DNA of 6,417 nt, taken from assembly GCA_017451975.1 (NCBI GenBank), contig JAFTNI010000003.1, forward strand, positions 1 to 6,417, in the 5' to 3' direction. The notes beneath the pieces were generated by a model that had not been told where the DNA came from, did no database searches, and saw nothing but the letters and a program-made list of their open reading frames with translations. Shown piece by piece: positions 1 through 5,442 of this stretch. Both the position numbers and the translations under genes were made by a program. Position 1 is the first letter of the stretch, and each line of letters begins with the position of its first letter. The stretch comes from Clostridia bacterium. GTDB lineage: Bacteria > Bacillota > Clostridia > Oscillospirales > CAG-272.

Positions 1-939
1 CAATCCCTCGTAGATGCTCAAAAAATAATATTCTTTTTCGCTATCAAAATCCGGTTCAGCGCTTTCTATTGTAATGTCATAACTATGAGATACATCCCCG
101 TATGTCAACACAACACGTATTTCGCCAACCGATAATGCATTACAAACTCCCGTAACTGAATTTATAGTGGCACTTCCACTTATATTTATAACGGAAAAAG
201 TCATAGGACCATTTCTTCCTATTTCCGAACTATATGCCACAGCATCAAAATCATATGCAGAATTAACAGGTAGTTTTGAAATAGGATTTGTTATCTCTAT
301 ACACTCCATATCCGTTGTATAGGGAATAATTTCCCATTGTTCAAAGGCTTCATCCTCACCTGACATATAGTCCAAATACATAATCTCATTATACCCACCA
401 TATGTACATAAGAAAGCATTATTGATGTAATAATCCTCGCCATAGAGTTCATAATAGCACTCGCCCATATATTTATTTTTCAGTTTATAGTAATTGCCAT
501 CAGTAGATATATACCAAAGATTTTCTTCGCCAAGTACATTATAATCATCCGAGAATACACTGTGTAGTTCGGCAATATTTGTATATTCCGGGTAGGGACA
601 ACCTATAACATATCCACTGTTAACCATCGGTCTTATGCTATAGCAATCTTCACCATCATATGTTCCAATATAAGTAATTTTAAAAAGTTGCGAACGTTCA
701 GCTTCGCTCTGAACTATATTTGAATTTTGCCCTATCCAATGGCCACTAAAACAATCTTCCGAAGATACCGTCATATATTGGTATGAACCCGCATTTTTTA
801 AACGATAAATTCCGCTTTGCAAAACGGCGCTTTGTTCGGAAACGTTCTCTGCAGCAGCCGAAATTAGTATGCTACAATTTAAGAACAGTAACATTACACA
901 AAGTATGTTGCTTATTATTTTTTTAGCTGCTTTTTTCAT
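1..939 (-). CDS. Secreted protein with beta-trefoil lectin-like and bacterial Ig-like domains (partial, C-terminus off the left edge)
   Basis: Reading from 939 to 1 gives 313 uninterrupted codons with no stop before the edge, so the gene continues beyond the window. The ATG at 939-937 follows a strong AGGAGGG (950-944) with a 4-base spacer. Residues 1-30 form a signal peptide: basic MKKAAKK, a hydrophobic core, then A28-A29-A30 as a likely cleavage site before E31. Cys22 is preceded by FLN, a poor lipobox, so ordinary secretion is more likely than a lipoprotein. Residues about 42-208 resemble a ricin-B-type beta-trefoil: SGIYRLKN near 42, YSIRPMVNSGYVIG near 100, YYKLKNKYMG near 150, and a QW pair at 201-202. 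Residues about 218-292 look like a Big_2-type Ig fold (SGSATINSVTGV...ALSVGE). Inference: a cell-surface or secreted carbohydrate-binding protein; any catalytic domain would lie outside the window. Sampled stretches hold about one third G+C, lower than the neighbours, which may reflect transfer. Confidence 0.85.
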   Translation of the reverse strand, partial: MKKAAKKIISNILCVMLLFLNCSILISAAAENVSEQSAVLQSGIYRLKNAGSYQYMTVSSEDCFSGHWIGQNSNIVQSEAERSQLFKITYIGTYDGEDCYSIRPMVNSGYVIGCPYPEYTNIAELHSVFSDDYNVLGEENLWYISTDGNYYKLKNKYMGECYYELYGEDYYINNAFLCTYGGYNEIMYLDYMSGEDEAFEQWEIIPYTTDMECIEITNPISKLPVNSAYDFDAVAYSSEIGRNGPMTFSVINISGSATINSVTGVCNALSVGEIRVVLTYGDVSHSYDITIESAEPDFDSEKEYYFLSIYEGL

Positions 940-970
940 ATTTCCCTCCTGAAATCTTTATTGTATTTAT

Positions 971-999
971 ATTATATCATATATTTACATAGATATCAA
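971..999 (-). promoter_or_regulatory. Housekeeping (sigma-A type) promoter of the secreted-protein gene
   Basis: On the minus strand the -35 box is TTGATA (999-994) and the -10 box is TATAAT (976-971), with a 17-base spacer. That is one mismatch from the vegetative consensus. Transcription would start near 964 and leave a leader of about 25 bases that carries the AGGAGGG ribosome site. The match and spacing are seen directly; activity is inferred. Confidence 0.75.
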
Positions 1000-1074
1000 T
1001 GCAATAATTATTTTTTACTTTTTACACAAAACCACTGCCTTTTATTTATAGAAAACACCGAAAGAGATTACACT

Positions 1075-1149
1075 TTTTATAAAAGGTAAAATACCTATGG
1101 ATTTTTTGTAAATTTTATGTTATAATGACCATGTATGAATTTTATAAAA
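1075..1149. promoter_or_regulatory. Two TTTTATAAAA palindromes flanking the operon promoter (candidate operator pair)
   Basis: Perfect 10-base palindromes TTTTATAAAA lie at 1075-1084 and 1140-1149, one on each side of the -10 box at 1121-1126, with centres 65 bases apart. The left one extends to a 16-base imperfect palindrome at 1072-1087 with one mismatched pair. A further small inverted repeat, AGGTA-AAA-TACCT, lies at 1084-1096. The last gene of the operon encodes a TetR-type regulator, a family that binds such dyads and often regulates its own operon, so these are plausible operators. The region is A+T-rich and chance palindromes are likely, so this is inference. Confidence 0.3.
1097..1126 (+). 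promoter_or_regulatory. Extended -10 promoter of the exonuclease-acyltransferase-regulator operon
   Basis: A consensus TATAAT lies at 1121-1126 and is preceded by TG at 1118-1119, giving the extended -10 form TGnTATAAT. The -35 region is weak; ATGGAT at 1097-1102 with an 18-base spacer is the best I see. Transcription would start near 1133, about 39 bases before the first ATG. A weak -35 with an extended -10 is a common arrangement for promoters open to regulation. Confidence 0.65.
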
Positions 1150-1171
1150 ACAAAACACCGAAAGGCACCTT

Positions 1172-1786
1172 ATGAAATATCTCTTTTTCGATATAGAGGG
1201 CGCTTGCCCCAAGCTAAGCACAATAGCCACGCTCGGCTATGTGTTGACCGATGAAAATTTCAGCGTTATCGAGCGCGAAGATATACTTATGAACCCCGCT
1301 TCAAAATACGATTGGTACGTTCTTAAAAACCTGCTTTCCTACACGAAGGCAGAGCTTGCAAAGCACCCGAAATTCAGCGCACACTATGAAAAAATAAAAT
1401 CGCTTCTGGAAGACGGCGAAACGGTTGTTTGCGGCTACAGCATAGTAAACGACCTCAAATACCTCAACAGCGAATGCAAGCGCTATTCTCTGCCCCCGCT
1501 GCGTTTTTCCTTTTTAGACGTGCAAACGCTTGCGGACAGATATTTCGAAAGCAAAAATCAAATAGGCATAGAGCGCGCATACGCCATGCTTGAAATTGAA
1601 GATGAAATACTGCTCCACAGAAGCGACGAAGACGCTCTTGCGGCAATGAAGGTGGCAAAAAAGCTCTGCGAAAAAACGGGGCTTAAACTTACCGAGCTTT
1701 CCGAAAAATACACCTGCACGGGCAGAAATTTCAATTATACCTTTGAAAATCACTCCGCACCGCACAAAATAACCGCGGGAGAATAA
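1172..1786 (+). CDS. DEDDh-family 3'-5' exonuclease (DnaQ-like)
   Basis: This 204-residue cytoplasmic protein carries the exonuclease (RNase T/DNA polymerase III epsilon) fold. The acidic metal-binding motifs are visible in order: ExoI FFDIEGA with D7 and E9, ExoII GYSIVNDLKYL with D94, and ExoIII HRSDED with H149 and D154, the H-x4-D spacing of the DEDDh subclass. Such enzymes remove nucleotides from 3' ends of DNA or RNA. It stands alone, with no polymerase, helicase or BRCT segment, so whether it acts on DNA, RNA or short oligonucleotides cannot be told. The ATG is preceded by a modest AAAGG (1161-1165) with a 6-base spacer, and the leader has an extended -10 promoter. It is the first gene of a three-gene operon, with 26 bases before the next start. 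The last 20 or so residues look like a disordered tail. Confidence 0.88.
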   Translation: MKYLFFDIEGACPKLSTIATLGYVLTDENFSVIEREDILMNPASKYDWYVLKNLLSYTKAELAKHPKFSAHYEKIKSLLEDGETVVCGYSIVNDLKYLNSECKRYSLPPLRFSFLDVQTLADRYFESKNQIGIERAYAMLEIEDEILLHRSDEDALAAMKVAKKLCEKTGLKLTELSEKYTCTGRNFNYTFENHSAPHKITAGE

Positions 1787-1812
1787 CAATAAACATTATT
1801 ACAGGAGGCATT

Positions 1813-3108
1813 ATGAAAATCATCAGTAAAACAATGGATTACGACAAGGTTATGGCTCTTCCCGTAAAGCCACGCAAAAAACCAAAAAAGGTAAATATGT
1901 TTTTCCGCACGCTTATGAAAACGCTTTCTGTAGGAGAGTTGAAAAACACCAATTTCGAATGCCGCAAAATCGGAATGGAAAAGCTTGGTAAGCGCGAGCC
2001 TTGCCTCATTCTTATGAACCATTCGGGCTTTATCGACCTGCAAATAGCCGCAACAGTGCTATACCCCCGTCCCTTCAACATTGTATGTACGACAGACGGA
2101 TTTGTAGGCAAAAACTGGCTTATGCGCCAGATAGGCTGCATACCCACGCAAAAATTTGTTACTGACCTAGCGCTTGTCCGCGATATGGTATATGCCGTAA
2201 AAGAGCTTAAAAGTTCCGTGCTCATGTATCCCGAAGCAAGCTACACATTCGACGGCACATCAACAACTCTCCCCGATTCTCTTGCAGATTGCCTGAAGAT
2301 GCTTAAAGTACCGCTTATTGTAATACGTACATACGGCGCATTTGCTCGCAACCCGCTTTACAATAACCTGAAACGCCGCAAGGTAGATGTAAGCGCAGAC
2401 ATGGAATATGTGCTTTCACCCGAAGAAATAGCATCAAAATCAAAAGACGAGCTCAACGCAATAATACGCGAAAAATTCAATTTCGACGGTTTCCGTTGGC
2501 AGCAGGAAAACGGTGTTAAAATAACAGAGGATTTCCGCGCGGAATGCCTTAACCGAGTGCTTTATAAATGCCCCCACTGCCTTACCGAAGGCAAAATGCA
2601 CGGCGAAGGAACAACACTTACCTGCAAAGAATGCGGAAAAGTATACGAGCTCACCGAAGACGGATTTTTGCGCGCGACCGATGGCGAAACAAAATTCTCC
2701 CATGTGCCCGATTGGTATGCATGGGAGCGCGAATGCGTAAAACAAGAAATTTTAGACGGTAAATATAACCTTGATATTCCTGTCGACATATCAATTCTTA
2801 AGGATATGAAATGCGTATACCACGTAGGCGAAGGTCGGCTTATACACAATTCAGACGGCTACCGCCTCACGGGATGCGAAGGGAAAATAGATTATGAGCA
2901 AAAGCCGCTTTCCTCCTACAGCGCATATACAGATTACTATTGGTATGAAATAGGCGATGTAATCTCTATCGGTACAAATAAAATTTCCTATTACTGCTTC
3001 CCGAAGGCAAAGGGCGATTTCGTTTCCAAAACGCGCCTTGCCGCAGAGGAGCTTTATAAAATAAAAAAGGCAGAACAGCCTGCCAGAAGAACAAAGACGG
3101 AGAAATAA
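1813..3108 (+). CDS. PlsC-like 1-acyl-glycerol-3-phosphate acyltransferase with C-terminal zinc ribbon
   Basis: The protein has 431 residues. The N-terminal half is a glycerolphosphate acyltransferase domain: the catalytic H-x4-D motif is NHSGFID with H70 and D75, and YPEASYTFDG near 139-148 (E141) corresponds to the substrate-binding EGTR-type motif. The family moves an acyl chain onto lysophosphatidate or related lipids at the inner face of the membrane. I see no membrane-spanning segment, so it would be peripheral. After about residue 250 comes a zinc ribbon with CPHC (C253, C256) and CKEC (C271, C274), then about 150 residues rich in Tyr and Trp that I cannot assign. Ordinary PlsC proteins are about 200-250 residues, so this is an extended form; I recall similar long forms in Clostridia. 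The start follows AGGAGG (1803-1808) with a 4-base spacer. The stop is 3 bases before the regulator gene, so translation is probably coupled. The exact acyl acceptor is unknown. Confidence 0.85.
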   Translation: MKIISKTMDYDKVMALPVKPRKKPKKVNMFFRTLMKTLSVGELKNTNFECRKIGMEKLGKREPCLILMNHSGFIDLQIAATVLYPRPFNIVCTTDGFVGKNWLMRQIGCIPTQKFVTDLALVRDMVYAVKELKSSVLMYPEASYTFDGTSTTLPDSLADCLKMLKVPLIVIRTYGAFARNPLYNNLKRRKVDVSADMEYVLSPEEIASKSKDELNAIIREKFNFDGFRWQQENGVKITEDFRAECLNRVLYKCPHCLTEGKMHGEGTTLTCKECGKVYELTEDGFLRATDGETKFSHVPDWYAWERECVKQEILDGKYNLDIPVDISILKDMKCVYHVGEGRLIHNSDGYRLTGCEGKIDYEQKPLSSYSAYTDYYWYEIGDVISIGTNKISYYCFPKAKGDFVSKTRLAAEELYKIKKAEQPARRTKTEK

Positions 3109-3111
3109 TAA

Positions 3112-3696
3112 ATGCAGACAACGAAAAACGCGATGAAAGCTTCGCTCAAAAAGCTTATAAAAAAGAAACCCCTTGCAAAAGTAACCATTTCCGATATTGC
3201 GGCAGATTGCGGCATAAGCCGTATGACGTTCTATTACCATTTCAAGGATATTTACGACCTTGTGGATTGGTGCATTATGAGTGATGCAAAAGCGACGGCA
3301 GAGGGTAACGTGCTGCTCGACACATGGGAAAACGAGCTTATTACAATTTTCAAGGTTGCAAGGCTCAACCAGGAATTCTATCTTCCCCTTTTCCGCTCTA
3401 TGGATAGAGAACTTGGGGAAAGATACATACTGCGCTATACCGGCAGAGTTGCAAAGCGCATAGTTGAAGAATATGCCGCAAATATTCCGCTCATAGATTC
3501 CACAAAAAACCAGCTTATCAATTACTATTCCCACGCAATAATGGGCGTTATGCTATGCTGGGCGATGGGCGATATGAAGGAAAGCCCCGAGCAAACGGTT
3601 AAATACCTTTCCGTTTTGCTTCGCCGCGGCATACCCGGCACGATAGATGCCCTTAGCTCGGGCGAGCTGCCCCCGGTTATAGAAACCGAAGAATAA
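3112..3696 (+). CDS. TetR/AcrR-family transcriptional regulator
   Basis: The protein has 194 residues. An N-terminal TetR helix-turn-helix spans about residues 10-50, with VTISDIAADCGISRMTFYYHF (24-44) as the DNA-binding helices and the typical TFYYHFKD end. The helical C-terminal region (about 60-180) is the ligand/dimer domain; it resembles the DhaS/TetR_C_8 group of Firmicutes, which I judge from memory. Members bind inverted repeats as dimers and mostly repress. The ligand is unknown. The start at 3112 follows CGGAG (3098-3102) with a 9-base spacer. The gene begins 3 bases after the acyltransferase stop, so both are surely on one transcript. Autoregulation through the palindromes in the 1072-1149 leader is a reasonable inference. 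A lipid-related signal would fit its neighbour but nothing shows it directly. Confidence 0.88.
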   Translation: MQTTKNAMKASLKKLIKKKPLAKVTISDIAADCGISRMTFYYHFKDIYDLVDWCIMSDAKATAEGNVLLDTWENELITIFKVARLNQEFYLPLFRSMDRELGERYILRYTGRVAKRIVEEYAANIPLIDSTKNQLINYYSHAIMGVMLCWAMGDMKESPEQTVKYLSVLLRRGIPGTIDALSSGELPPVIETEE

Positions 3697-3731
3697 ATAA
3701 GCAAAGTGTGTGGAAGCGCACTGCCGCACGC

Positions 3732-3780
3732 TGTCATACCGAGCGTAGCCGAGTGTATCCCGCGTGGCGCGGGGTTCCTA
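3732..3780. repeat. Dispersed-type intergenic palindromic repeat
   Basis: The stretch reads GTCATACCGAGCGTAGCCGA followed by GTGTATCC. It then forms a hairpin, CCCGCG (3759-3764), loop TGG, CGCGGG (3768-3773). It resembles the widespread intergenic repeat of the form GTCATTCTGAGCGnAG..GAAnnATCC found in many bacterial genomes, which I know from memory. It lies between the regulator stop and the shared terminator and does not appear to encode protein. The hairpin is seen directly; repeat-family membership is inferred because only one copy lies in the window. Confidence 0.5.
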
Positions 3781-3792
3781 TGTTATAACCGA

Positions 3793-3823
3793 AAAAGGTT
3801 TGCGCCGAAAGCGCAAACCTTTT
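3793..3823. terminator. Bidirectional intrinsic terminator between convergent operons
   Basis: A perfect 13-base-pair stem (AAAAGGTTTGCGC at 3793-3805, its complement at 3811-3823) closes a CGAAA loop. The stem ends in T runs on both strands: TTTTCTTT on plus and TTTTT on minus. It lies 96 bases after the regulator stop and 10 bases after the dpaB stop, so it can end both transcripts. Confidence 0.9.
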
Positions 3824-3833
3824 CTTTATGCTT

Positions 3834-4403
3834 TTATGCATCAACACACCACATCGGCTGTATCTGCTTGCCATTGAGCGCGGCAACAACCGCCGCCTTA
3901 ACCTGCCCGAAATCGCAAATGAGCGAATCGGGCTTTTTTTCTATATCGTCCTGGAACATCGGCACGAAATATATGTTTTTGCGCACGGTAAGCTTTGCAA
4001 TATTCGCAAGGTTTGCCGCCATCGCGTCATTACTGGCAAGCCCTATAACCACGGGCTTGCCGGCGCGCAGCTGCGCCTTTGCCGCCATAGTAACGGGTGT
4101 ATCCGTAATGCCGCAGGCAATTTTTGCAAGCGTGTTGCCCGTGCAAGGCGCGATTATCAGCACGTCGAGGTAGCCGCGCGGGCCTATAGGCTCTGCTTCC
4201 ACAATGCTGTGTATCACCTTTCTTTTGCAAACACGTTCCATTTCCGCTATAATGTCTGCCGCCTTGCCGAAGCGCGTGTCTGTATTATAGACGTTTTCGC
4301 TTACAATAGGCTGTATTTCGTTGCCCTCTGCCGCAAGCTCGCGCAGAATTTTCATAGATTTTGAAATCGTGCAAAACGAGCCGCAAAAAGCATATCCTAT
4401 CAT
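3834..4403 (-). CDS. dpaB: Dipicolinate synthase subunit B
   Basis: DpaB (SpoVFB) is the flavoprotein-like partner of DpaA in dipicolinate synthase. The pair converts 4-hydroxy-tetrahydrodipicolinate or dihydrodipicolinate from the lysine pathway into dipicolinic acid, which is made in the mother cell and loaded with calcium into the spore core. The 189 residues show the flavoprotein-family pattern throughout: GYAFCGSFCT near 3-12, a TRFG motif at 43-46, EPIGP at 71-75, IAPCTGNTLAKIA near 84-96, MAAKA near 106-110, GLASNDA near 121-127, and a conserved FVPMFQDD...KPDS segment near 146-160. These match what I recall of Bacillus subtilis SpoVFB closely, and the length is close to its roughly 200 residues. 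The ATG overlaps the dpaA stop as ATGA (4403-4400), with AGGAGG (4416-4411) and a 7-base spacer inside the end of dpaA. The terminator follows the stop by 10 bases, so asd and dapA homologues are not part of this transcript. Confidence 0.95.
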   Translation of the reverse strand: MIGYAFCGSFCTISKSMKILRELAAEGNEIQPIVSENVYNTDTRFGKAADIIAEMERVCKRKVIHSIVEAEPIGPRGYLDVLIIAPCTGNTLAKIACGITDTPVTMAAKAQLRAGKPVVIGLASNDAMAANLANIAKLTVRKNIYFVPMFQDDIEKKPDSLICDFGQVKAAVVAALNGKQIQPMWCVDA

Positions 4404-5251
4404 CTCTTTTCCTCCTCATCAATCATTTCTTTCAGGGTTTCGTATATAATTTTCCCCGCCGCGCGCGGCATTATTTTGCCGGGCAGACCGCCCGCGGGCA
4501 CAAGCCTTACGCCCGCTTTTTCCGCATCTGCCGCATCTACCCCGCCGGGCGGCGAGGCAAGCTCTATTACAGGCGTGCCGCGCCTTACGCGCGCAAGCAT
4601 ACTTGCCGAAATAACGTTTTCGGGCACTGTATTGAAAATACAATCGTAAAGCCCTATTTCCGCCGCAAGAGAGCCAAAATCATATGCACACGCGCCCATT
4701 ACATCTGCCCATGCTCGCGCCTCGCTGCGGCGCGCAAAAACGTCTACACGTGCTCCGAGCGACAACAGGACTTTTGCAAGCAGCTTGCCTATTCTGCCGA
4801 AGCCAAGCACAGTAGCGCGCATACCGCAAACTGTAGATTTCGTTTCCTCCATCGCAATTTTAACGGCGCTTTCCGCCGTGGGCAAGGCATTGCTCACGGC
4901 AAAGCTTTCGCGCAGCGCGTAGCAGTGCGTTTCTGCCGCCATATGTGGGCAGGATACGCCGCAAAAAACAAGCGCTCCGCCAAATTCGAGCTCCCCTATG
5001 GGGATTTTCCTTTTCGAAAGTGGGGCAAGTATATTTTCGCCGTCGCGGCTTACCGCGGGCGGCAAAACGGCGTAGCTCGCGCCCGCGAGCGCCGCCTGTG
5101 CCGTGCTTTCTCTTTTTATTTTGCCATATTCAAAAGCAGAAGCATCGAAGCCGTAAACGGCAGAAATAAACCCCGCTTCCGCAAACATTTCAGCTGCAAA
5201 AAGCATTCTTTCATCGCCGCCGATAAACGCAATTTTTTTCGTTTGAAACAC
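4400..5251 (-). CDS. dpaA: Dipicolinate synthase subunit A
   Basis: DpaA (SpoVFA) is the NAD(P)-binding dehydrogenase-like subunit that acts with DpaB to make dipicolinic acid for spores. The 283 residues hold an N-terminal domain beginning KIAFIGGDER (6-15), then a Rossmann domain with GFGRIG (150-155) as the dinucleotide loop, followed by NTVP (207-210), ELASPPGGVD (230-239) and AGGLPGKIMPRAAGKI (253-268), all typical of the family. Bacillus SpoVFA has about 297 residues, so it is full length. The only usable in-frame start is GTG at 5251-5249, because a TAA stands in frame at 5266-5264. The ribosome site AAAGG (5259-5255) is just 3 bases upstream, which is tight and may mean weak translation. 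The stop TGA overlaps the dpaB start. This is the most G+C-rich gene in the window (40 of 60 bases in 4501-4560). Confidence 0.95.
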   Translation of the reverse strand: MFQTKKIAFIGGDERMLFAAEMFAEAGFISAVYGFDASAFEYGKIKRESTAQAALAGASYAVLPPAVSRDGENILAPLSKRKIPIGELEFGGALVFCGVSCPHMAAETHCYALRESFAVSNALPTAESAVKIAMEETKSTVCGMRATVLGFGRIGKLLAKVLLSLGARVDVFARRSEARAWADVMGACAYDFGSLAAEIGLYDCIFNTVPENVISASMLARVRRGTPVIELASPPGGVDAADAEKAGVRLVPAGGLPGKIMPRAAGKIIYETLKEMIDEEEKR

Positions 5252-5259
5252 CTTCCTTT
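5249..5259 (-). promoter_or_regulatory. GTG start and cramped ribosome site of dpaA
   Basis: AAAGG (5259-5255) is separated from the GTG start (5251-5249) by only 3 bases; the usual gap is 5-9. An ATG at 5262-5260 lies just upstream but in another frame. An ATT further inside dpaA is the only other conceivable start and would be rare. The GTG is forced by the TAA at 5266-5264. Confidence 0.6.
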
Positions 5260-5289
5260 CATCTTATTTGAGGATATTCGCCCCACCAA

Positions 5290-5298
5290 TATATTATG
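5290..5298 (-). promoter_or_regulatory. Possible sporulation sigma-K type -10 element upstream of dpaA
   Basis: On the minus strand CATAATATA (5298-5290) fits the CATAnnnTA -10 pattern of mother-cell sigma-K promoters, and spoVF of Bacillus subtilis is expressed under sigma-K. The implied leader of about 32 bases would suit dpaA. I find no convincing AC-type -35 element 16-17 bases upstream, where the adjacent terminator stem lies, so this is a weak call. Confidence 0.3.
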
Positions 5299-5308
5299 CA
5301 TATAAAAC

Positions 5309-5345
5309 GCCCTGCGACAAAAGAAAAGAGCTTTTGCCGCAGGGC
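5309..5345 (-). terminator. Distal intrinsic terminator of the substrate-binding protein operon
   Basis: GCCCTGCG (5309-5316) pairs with CGCAGGGC (5338-5345), and after one mismatch CAAAAG (5318-5323) pairs with CTTTTG (5331-5336) around an AAAAGAG loop. On the minus strand the stem is followed by GTTTTATA. It is the second of two tandem terminators and insulates dpaA from the transcript to the right. Confidence 0.75.
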
Positions 5346-5365
5346 AAAAGCTGAAAAAGGCAAAA

Positions 5366-5405
5366 AGCACCCAAGGGGAAGGTGTTTTCCGTCCCCCGGG
5401 GTGCT
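5366..5405 (-). terminator. Proximal intrinsic terminator of the substrate-binding protein operon
   Basis: AGCACCC (5366-5372) pairs with GGGTGCT (5399-5405); inside it GGGGA (5375-5379) can pair with TCCCC (5392-5396) after a small asymmetric bulge. On the minus strand the stem runs into TTTTTGCCTTTTT. It lies about 38 bases after the natural end of the gene at 5443, which supports 5443 rather than 5680 as the true gene end. Confidence 0.75.
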
Positions 5406-5442
5406 ATGCTATTAAATTTCAATCAAAGGCTCTGCGTGTAAA

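Larger units (their letters stand above)
1052..1164. repeat. 13-base direct repeat AAAACACCGAAAG, two copies 100 bases apart
   Basis: AAAACACCGAAAG occurs exactly at 1052-1064 and 1152-1164. The preceding bases share TTTAT at 1041-1045 and 1141-1145 in the same register. The right copy lies in the leader of the exonuclease gene and overlaps its ribosome site (AAAGG, 1161-1165). The left copy lies upstream of the plus-strand promoter. It could be a regulatory element, a trace of a small duplication, or chance. Confidence 0.55.

Noticed and set aside
940..1171. A riboswitch or small RNA in the divergent region
   Set aside because: The leaders are short (about 25 and 39 bases) and no conserved riboswitch core or strong structured element is visible; the palindromes are short and A+T-rich.
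2851..3534. A 227-codon minus-strand open frame opposite the acyltransferase end and the TetR gene
   Set aside because: It spans two real genes on the other strand, is rich in Cys, Phe and Ile, and has no domain I recognise.
3706..4173. A 155-codon plus-strand open frame starting in the repeat
   Set aside because: It starts in the intergenic repeat, runs through the terminator hairpin and then antisense to dpaB; no family resemblance and no ribosome site.
4361..5305. A 314-codon open frame on the plus strand opposite dpaA
   Set aside because: It is longer than dpaA, but its product is rich in Arg, Ala, Phe and Tyr with no domain, it has no good ribosome site, and the minus-strand dpaA and dpaB match known families closely. 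High G+C opposite a real gene makes such frames.
5116..5370. Small minus-strand open frame across the dpaA start
   Set aside because: It runs through the terminator hairpin and overlaps dpaA in another frame; its ATG at 5262 and beyond has no independent support.
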